Shown: piece by piece, positions 7,453-12,470 of the stretch
Layout of the letters: every line of letters begins with the position of its first letter
Numbering within the stretch: the stretch's first letter is position 1
Assembly: GCA_021838065.1 (NCBI GenBank)
Contig: JAKCEJ010000045.1
Location: 1-12,470 of the forward strand
Source: Pseudomonadota bacterium
GTDB lineage: Bacteria > Pseudomonadota > Gammaproteobacteria > Steroidobacterales > Steroidobacteraceae
Direction: 5' to 3'
DNA: 12,470 nucleotides
Made by a program: the position numbers and the translations under genes
The notes under the pieces: model-generated
Databases searched by the model: none
Seen by the model: only the letters and a program-made list of their open reading frames with translations
What the model was told of the DNA's origin: nothing

Positions 7453-8315
7453 ACAGCCGACTCCGGCTCGCGCGGCGTGGCCGCTCCCGCGGGCAGCACC
7501 ACGCGCAGCGCATCGATGCGGCGCCGGTCGGCCCGGGTAATGCGAAACTCGAATCCGTCGATGATCACGGCCTCGCCGCGGCGCGGCAGCCGGCCGAAGC
7601 GGCGCATCAGCAGCCCCGCCACGGTCTCGAAGCCCTGCTCCTCGGGCAGCCGCGCGTTGAAATACTCATTGAATTCCTCGATGCGGGTGATGCCGCGCAC
7701 CAGGTACTGCCGCTCCGCCTCCTTGCGGATGTTCTGCTCGTCCTCGACGTCGAACTCATCGTCGATCTCCCCGACGATCTGCTCGATGACGTCCTCGATG
7801 GTGATCAGGCCCGCCACCCCGCCGTACTCGTCGACCACGATCGCCATGTGCTGGCGGTTGCCGCGGAACTCCTTCAGCAGCACGTCGAGGCGCTTCGATT
7901 CGGGGACGAACACCGCCGGGCGCATGTACTCGCGGATATCGAACCGCTCCTCCTCCTCGTGGCCGCACAGGCGCAGCAGGTCCTTGGCGAGCAGGATGCC
8001 GGCGATGTCGTCGCGGTCCTCGTCGAGCACCGGAAAGCGCGAGTGTCCCGATTCGACCACGATGGGCAGGATCCGTTTCACCGGGTCATCGCGCTGCACG
8101 CACACCATCTGCGCGCGCGGCACCATCACGTCGCGCGCGTGCAGATCGGGCACCGCGAGCACGCCCTCGATCATCGTCAGGGCGTCGGCCTGGAACAGCC
8201 CCCGCTCGCGCGCCTCGCGCAGCAGCTGCAGCAGATCCTGCCGGTCGCGGGGCTCGGAGGCGAAGGTCCGCCACAGGCGCTTCAGCCACCGACGGGTCTC
8301 TCCGCGCTCGCTCAT
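7449..8315 (-). CDS. corC: CorC/HlyC family CBS-domain protein (YbeX)
   Basis: A 288-residue cytoplasmic protein of the CorC/YbeX family, linked to Mg2+/Co2+ homeostasis and, through its gene neighbours, to ribosome and RNA quality control. A short N-terminal region is followed by a pair of CBS domains (about 60-120 and 130-185, with RDVMVPRAQM, SRFPVLDED, VVDEYGGVAGLITIEDVIEQIVGEI) and a C-terminal CorC_HlyC domain (about 200-275, FNEYFNARLPEE..FETVAGLL, GFEFRIT). There is no DUF21 membrane domain, as in the E. coli protein (292 residues). The start ATG at 8315 overlaps the ybeY stop as ATGA, with GGAG 6 nt upstream. CBS domains may bind adenine nucleotides; the precise activity of the family is still debated. 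Confidence 0.94.
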   Translation of the reverse strand: MSERGETRRWLKRLWRTFASEPRDRQDLLQLLREARERGLFQADALTMIEGVLAVPDLHARDVMVPRAQMVCVQRDDPVKRILPIVVESGHSRFPVLDEDRDDIAGILLAKDLLRLCGHEEEERFDIREYMRPAVFVPESKRLDVLLKEFRGNRQHMAIVVDEYGGVAGLITIEDVIEQIVGEIDDEFDVEDEQNIRKEAERQYLVRGITRIEEFNEYFNARLPEEQGFETVAGLLMRRFGRLPRRGEAVIIDGFEFRITRADRRRIDALRVVLPAGAATPREPESAV

Positions 8316-8802
8316 CGCATGCTCCGGTAGGGATTGACGAACCCCAGCGCGCGCAGCACCGTGATCTCGCGCCGCTCCATGCGGCGCGCGTGCGGCTCGC
8401 GCTCGTGATCGTAACCGATCAGGTGCAGGGCGCCGTGCACCACCAGGTGAGCCCAGTGCGCGCGCAGCGGCTTGCCCTGCGCGAGCGCCTCGGCGCGCAC
8501 CACTTGCGCGCAGATGACCAGATCCCCGAGCGGGTGAGCCGCTCCGCTCGCCTCGGGCGGCAGGGGCGCGGCGGGGAACGACAGCACGTTCGTGGGCTTG
8601 TCCTTGCCGCGGTAGCGCGCGTTGAGCCGGCGGCTTTCGGCCGGGCCGACCACCCGCACGCCGATTTCCCGGCCGGCGGCGCGCCGGCCGAGGGCCGTTT
8701 CCGCCCAGCGCGCGAAGTCGGCGTTACGCGGTGCCCAGGCGCTCACGCGGCGCTGCACGTCCAGGCGCACGGAGTGCGGGGCGCTGCGCGCGCGGGCGGC
8801 AT

Positions 8803-8806
<4 letters not shown>
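8312..8806 (-). CDS. ybeY: Endoribonuclease YbeY (rRNA maturation factor)
   Basis: Zinc-dependent single-strand endoribonuclease involved in 16S rRNA 3'-end maturation and 70S ribosome quality control. The zinc site H124-G-x-L-H128-L-x-G-Y-D-H134 is exact, and the other signature, LNARYRGKDKPTNVLSFP (about 61-78), carries the conserved RGKDKPTNVLSFP block. The 164 residues agree with the family (E. coli 155). A slightly longer Ala/Arg-rich N-terminus precedes the conserved core. ATG 8806 overlaps the phoH stop as ATGA, and a strong GGGGGAG lies 8 nt upstream. The phoH-ybeY-corC order is widely conserved, and YbeZ and YbeY are reported to act together. Confidence 0.96.
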
Positions 8807-9775
<969 letters not shown>

Positions 9776-9785
<10 letters not shown>

Positions 9786-11101
9786 AGCCGCCCGCGCAGG
9801 CTGTGCCGCAGGGCCGCCGTTACCGCAACATCGGCAAAGCGCCCGATCATCTCGGGTGGGCCGGCGAAGTTGATCCAGCGGTTGTTCTCGGTGCGTCCGG
9901 CAAGCTCGCGCGCATCCTTCTTCGCCGGGCGCTCGATGAGCACGCGCTGCACGCTGCCTACCATGGCCTCGCTGATGTGATGCGCCTGCGCATCGAGCTG
10001 CGCCTGCAGGCGCGCCAGGCGCTCGAGCTTGACCGCCTCGGGCGTCTCATCGGCGAGCGAAGCGGCCGGCGTGCCGGGGCGGCGGCTGTAGATGAAGCTG
10101 AAGCACTGATCGAGTCCGGCATCGCGCGCAAGCGCGAGCGTCGCCTCGAAATCGCGCTCGGTCTCGCCGGGGAAGCCGACGATGATGTCCGAGGAAATGC
10201 TGACATCGGGCCGCACGGCACGGAGCCTGCGCACCTTGTCCTTGAACTCGAGCGCCGTGTAGCCGCGCTTCATCAGCGCGAGGACGCGGTCCGAGCCGCT
10301 CTGCACCGCCAGGTGCAGGTGGTTGGCGAGCTTGCGCACGTGCGCGTACGCCTCGATGAGGCTGTCGTCGAACTCTGCCGGATGCGAGGTGGTGAAACGG
10401 ATGCGCTCGATCTCGGGCAGGGCGGCGACGTGATGGATCAGCGTCGCCAGATCGACCTCGGCGCCGTCACTCATCGCGCCCGCGTAGGCGTTGACGTTCT
10501 GACCGAGCAGCGTCACTTCGCGCACGCCCTGGGCGGCGAGCTGGCGCACCTCCTCGAGGACCGAGTCGAACGGCCGGCTGACTTCTTCGCCGCGCGTGTA
10601 CGGCACGATGCAGAAGCTGCAGTACTTGCTGCAGCCCTCCATGACGGACACGAACGCCGAGCTGCCCTCGGTCCGCGGCGCGGGCAGGCGGTCGAATTTC
10701 TCGATCTCCGGAAAGCTCACGTCCACCTGCGAGCGACCGGTGCGGTGCAGCTCGGCGATCATCTGCGGCAGGCGGTGCAGCGTCTGCGGGCCGAACACCA
10801 GATCGACGAACGGCGCGCGCGCGGTGATGGCCTCGCCTTCCTGGCTCGCAACACAGCCGCCGACGCCGATCAGGACCTCGGGGCGCTCGGCCTTCAGGCG
10901 CCGCCACTCCCCGAGCAGCGAGAACACCTTCTCCTGCGCCTTCTCGCGCACTGAGCAGGTATTCATCAGCAGCACATCGGCCTCGGCGGGATCGTCGGTG
11001 GGCGTGAGGTCCACCCCGGCGCGCAGCACGTCCGCCATGCGGGCGGAGTCGTACTCGTTCATCTGGCAGCCGAAGGTCTTGATGTAGTAGTGGCGGGGCA
11101 T
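9776..11101 (-). CDS. miaB: tRNA-2-methylthio-N6-dimethylallyladenosine synthase MiaB
   Basis: Radical-SAM methylthiotransferase that converts i6A37 to ms2i6A37 in tRNAs reading UNN codons. The 441 residues show the UPF0004 domain with cluster-binding C12 (IKTFGCQMNEYDS), C49 (MNTCSVREKA) and C83 (GVGGCVASQ). The radical-SAM C157-x3-C161-x2-C164 (GCSKYCSFCIVPYTRG) and the downstream VTLLGQNVNAY and IIVGFPGET segments follow, then a C-terminal TRAM domain (about 375-438). All key residues are present. The ATG at 11101 fits the family N-terminus, though the ribosome-binding site is weak. It is the first gene of the minus-strand block; its stop overlaps the start of phoH by 4 or 10 nt. The usual neighbours phoH-ybeY-corC-lnt follow. 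Confidence 0.97.
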
Positions 11102-11379
11102 GGGCTCTGCAGTACGGGAACGCGGATTTTACGGCCTCGCGTGCCCGGCCGCACGGCGGCGCGAAGGCGGCCGCGATGGCAGTCTTTATTCTTTTAAATT
11201 TCAGCGAGTTACGATGGCCGCAGCCCGCCTGAGGTTCAGTCCTGAGGCGGGCGCACCCCGCCACGGCGCACCCTCGCGACGCATCCTGCGGCCTCCCCCG
11301 GCCGCGCCGTCGTGCGGCGCTTTACGCTAACCCGTTGAGCCGGTTCGAATTCCGCTCAGGGTTCGGCAAACCAGCGGCA
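11102..11379. other. Intergenic region upstream of miaB
   Basis: No gene is seen. An AT-rich island (about 11180-11203) and a TAAAAT on the minus strand (11131-11126, about 25 nt before the miaB ATG) are the only promoter-like features. No consensus -35 partner is found for either, so the miaB promoter stays unplaced. The region also contains a strong hairpin (11223-11252) and must hold the 3' end of the small minus-strand genes to its right. Confidence 0.4.
11223..11252. repeat. Strong inverted repeat between the envelope pair and miaB
   Basis: GCCCGCCT (11223-11230) pairs perfectly with AGGCGGGC (11245-11252). Inside, after a single G-G mismatch, AGG pairs with CCT around a 6-nt loop (TTCAGT), giving an 8+3 bp stem. 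The sequence CCTGAGG occurs twice within it (11228-11234 and 11241-11247). No T run follows on either strand, so it is not a standard intrinsic terminator. It could be a transcript-end or leader structure, or a protein-binding site. Confidence 0.6.
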
Positions 11380-11412
11380 TCAGAACTGCCGCTGAGAAAC
11401 CGGCAGCGGCAG
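11372..11412 (-). repeat. Three alternating hairpin arms at the 3' end of the secreted-protein gene
   Basis: Three 8-9 nt arms can pair in two mutually exclusive ways: CAGCGGCA (11372-11379), TGCCGCTG (11387-11394) and CAGCGGCA(G) (11404-11412). The middle arm pairs with the right arm over 9 bp (9-nt loop) or with the left arm over 8 bp (7-nt loop). The structure straddles the stop codon of the 11380-11748 gene. Only short U stretches follow on the minus strand, so termination is possible but not certain. Confidence 0.5.
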
Positions 11413-11748
11413 GTGCGCGGTCTGGCACTGCAGAGCCGTCTCACCCAGCGTCGAGGACAGGGTTGCACGATCGATGGTGAAAGTCTGACCGGCAAAATTC
11501 CGTCCCGCCGCGAAATACACCTTGTCGGGCGTAATTATCGCATTGGACGTATGGAAGTACGTCTTGCCGAACAACTCGTACTCGAATGTCGCCACATGAA
11601 TATCCATATCGATCCATACCGGATAGCGGTAAATGCTGTGCGCGTCCTGCGCACAGATGAAATTGACTACATCGTCCGCACGAGAGGCCAGCGGCAGGAG
11701 ACCGAGCAGCAGCGCGCAAGCCGCGGCGCTCAGAACGGGGATTCGCAT
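11380..11748 (-). CDS. Predicted exported protein of unknown family
   Basis: A 122-residue protein with a clear Sec signal peptide (MRIP, hydrophobic core to about residue 20, SRA before a likely cut after A24). The mature part of about 98 residues is rich in aromatic and beta-type sequence (YRYPVWIDMDIHVATFEYEL, DKVYFAAGRNFAGQTFTID) and has two cysteines, C32 and C108, that could form a disulfide in the periplasm. I do not recognise a family. The ATG at 11748 is well supported by GAGG 6 nt upstream and by the signal peptide directly after it; the frame stays open 52 codons further upstream but through non-coding-like sequence. It follows the lipoprotein gene by 64 bp on the same strand, probably as one transcript. 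GC is visibly lower than in the housekeeping genes. Confidence 0.72.
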   Translation of the reverse strand: MRIPVLSAAACALLLGLLPLASRADDVVNFICAQDAHSIYRYPVWIDMDIHVATFEYELFGKTYFHTSNAIITPDKVYFAAGRNFAGQTFTIDRATLSSTLGETALQCQTAHLPLPVSQRQF

Positions 11749-11753
11749 AGGAA

Positions 11754-11767
11754 ACCTCAATTGAGGT
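11754..11767 (-). promoter_or_regulatory. Perfect palindrome covering the Shine-Dalgarno of the exported-protein gene
   Basis: ACCTCAATTGAGGT is a perfect 14-bp palindrome. On the minus-strand mRNA it can fold as a 5-bp stem ACCTC/GAGGT with an AATT loop. The 3' arm is the GAGG ribosome-binding site of the gene starting at 11748, so the fold would hide it. As DNA it could equally be an operator half-site pair. A regulatory role is inference from position. Confidence 0.4.
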
Positions 11768-11812
11768 GGATGATAGAGAAAGTAGAGAGAGAAGCAGTGG
11801 CGCATACCCGAT

Positions 11813-12178
11813 TCAGCCGCCCCAGCGCCAGCCGCAATCATAATTGCCATGAAAGGACTGCGCATACCATGTTGCCTTCTGGATGACGCCGGACGCATCG
11901 ACATAGAATGTTGTGTAACAAACCTCGCCCTCGGTCATCCAGCCCATGCGGCCGTATTGATACAGCTGGCGAGAATCATAGGTGAGGACGGTGTACGCGC
12001 CGGAGGATCCGGAGTACTGCGGCTCTCCCCAGGATTTCTCCAGACTCTCCTCCGTACTCCCCATCCATGAGTGGACCAGCGCCTTGTAGTCAATTTCGTG
12101 TCCTTGCGGACCGAGCAGCCCGGCACAACCGGACAAGCTCATCGCCGTGATCAGAACGACGGGTCGGATGCATTTCAT
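11813..12178 (-). CDS. Small predicted lipoprotein of unknown family
   Basis: A 121-residue precursor with a type II signal peptide: MKCIRPVVLITAMSLSGC, lipobox LSGC, lipidated Cys at 18, followed by AGLLGPQG. The mature part contains HSWMGSTEESLEKSWGEPQ and a later run of short strands (YTVLTYDSRQLYQYG, CYTTFYVDASGVIQKATWY). A helix-WGxP followed by beta strands is a pattern seen in many small BamE/SmpA-like envelope lipoproteins, but similarity is too loose for a name. Three further Cys residues occur in total, two of them in the mature chain besides C18. The start ATG at 12178 is preferred over one 6 codons upstream because the signal peptide begins there; the ribosome-binding site (GGTGG, about 8 nt upstream) is modest. 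It precedes the exported-protein gene by 64 bp on the same strand. Confidence 0.75.
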   Translation of the reverse strand: MKCIRPVVLITAMSLSGCAGLLGPQGHEIDYKALVHSWMGSTEESLEKSWGEPQYSGSSGAYTVLTYDSRQLYQYGRMGWMTEGEVCYTTFYVDASGVIQKATWYAQSFHGNYDCGWRWGG

Positions 12179-12470
12179 TTCGGTCACCACCCCCACATGA
12201 ATGAAGCAGTTGCAAAACGCGGGCTAGCACGCTGCAACCGCGCGTCGCCCCATGCCCCCGCTGGCGCTGATTGAGCGCTCCGGCGCCACATCAGCATCGA
12301 CCTAGGCAGTCCCTGTCATGCAGGTCCCATGGAGTTTGTTCGCGGTCGACCCCCCGTGCGGCATGTCACGACCGTCACCCTCTGACGCCCGCGATCGTTG
12401 CGACGTGCTCGGAACAGATGTGAAGGATGCGTTCGTTATCGTCAATCCACTGGGCCGCACTCATGTGCGC
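12179..12470. other. Right-end region without a firm gene
   Basis: This holds the upstream region of the lipoprotein gene; I find no convincing -35/-10 pair on the minus strand. Two reading frames reach the right edge and overlap each other: minus from the edge to a TGA at 12375, and plus from an ATG at 12318 to the edge (51 codons). At most one is real, and sequence beyond the window is needed to decide. Confidence 0.35.
12375..12470 (-). CDS. Possible C-terminal end of a gene entering from the right edge
   Basis: An open frame runs from the right edge to a TGA at 12375-12377, giving 31 residues that include QWIDDNERILHICSEHVATI. The amino-acid make-up is protein-like, and codons often begin with a purine. 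An internal ATG at 12464 would give only 29 residues, so a longer gene continuing beyond the window is more likely than a micro-ORF. No family is recognised. The opposite-strand frame from 12318 is a competing reading. Confidence 0.25.
   Translation of the reverse strand, partial: AHMSAAQWIDDNERILHICSEHVATIAGVRG

Noticed and set aside
6136..8337. Plus-strand open frame of over 700 codons antisense to lnt and corC
   Set aside because: It is low-complexity Arg/Pro/Ser-rich translation spanning two real minus-strand genes.
11337..11365. tRNA T-arm-like string GGTTCGAATTCC near 11342, a possible tRNA fragment or attachment site
   Set aside because: Flanking bases do not form a 5-bp T stem, no other tRNA arms or CCA end are present, and no integrase is nearby.

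Overview
The window is high-GC bacterial chromosome. It carries the conserved gammaproteobacterial housekeeping string miaB - phoH(ybeZ) - ybeY - corC - lnt - leuS - lptE, all on the minus strand. The gene order, the high GC content, the slyX gene and a leucyl-tRNA synthetase with a zinc-binding cysteine quartet suggest a high-GC gammaproteobacterium, perhaps near the Xanthomonadales/Nevskiales. That placement is inference, not a search result.

Layout. Positions 231-1277 (+) encode an RNase Z-like metallo-beta-lactamase-fold hydrolase. Positions 1278-1969 hold no convincing gene but do contain hairpins and a possible decayed coding stretch. A short slyX gene (1970-2176, +) converges on the minus-strand block. 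Read in transcription order, that block runs from 11101 down to 2200. It encodes MiaB (tRNA ms2i6A methylthiotransferase), the PhoH-type ATPase YbeZ, the rRNA-processing endonuclease YbeY, the CBS protein CorC, apolipoprotein N-acyltransferase Lnt, LeuS, the LPS-assembly lipoprotein LptE, and a small HExxH protein in the slot where holA is often found. The genes are tightly packed, with repeated 4-nt stop/start overlaps (ATGA, GTGA, TTGA), so translational coupling is likely. Together they serve RNA modification and quality control (MiaB, YbeZ, YbeY, LeuS) and envelope biogenesis (Lnt matures lipoproteins, LptE is one of its expected substrates, CorC is linked to ion homeostasis).

The right end (11380-12178, minus) differs. 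Two small genes, one for an exported protein and one for a lipoprotein, sit in DNA of visibly lower GC. They match no family I can name and are surrounded by inverted repeats, one of which covers a Shine-Dalgarno sequence. The last ~290 bases have no firm gene, though a reading frame enters from the right edge.

The most notable points are: an apparent one-base frameshift in a G7 run that splits phoH just before its Walker A motif; the unassigned low-GC secreted/lipoprotein pair with its RNA-structure candidates; the HExxH protein after lptE; and an Lnt whose catalytic triad is intact but whose nearby conserved segments have drifted. I see no CRISPR array, insertion sequence, rRNA or complete tRNA, and no clear new multi-gene system.
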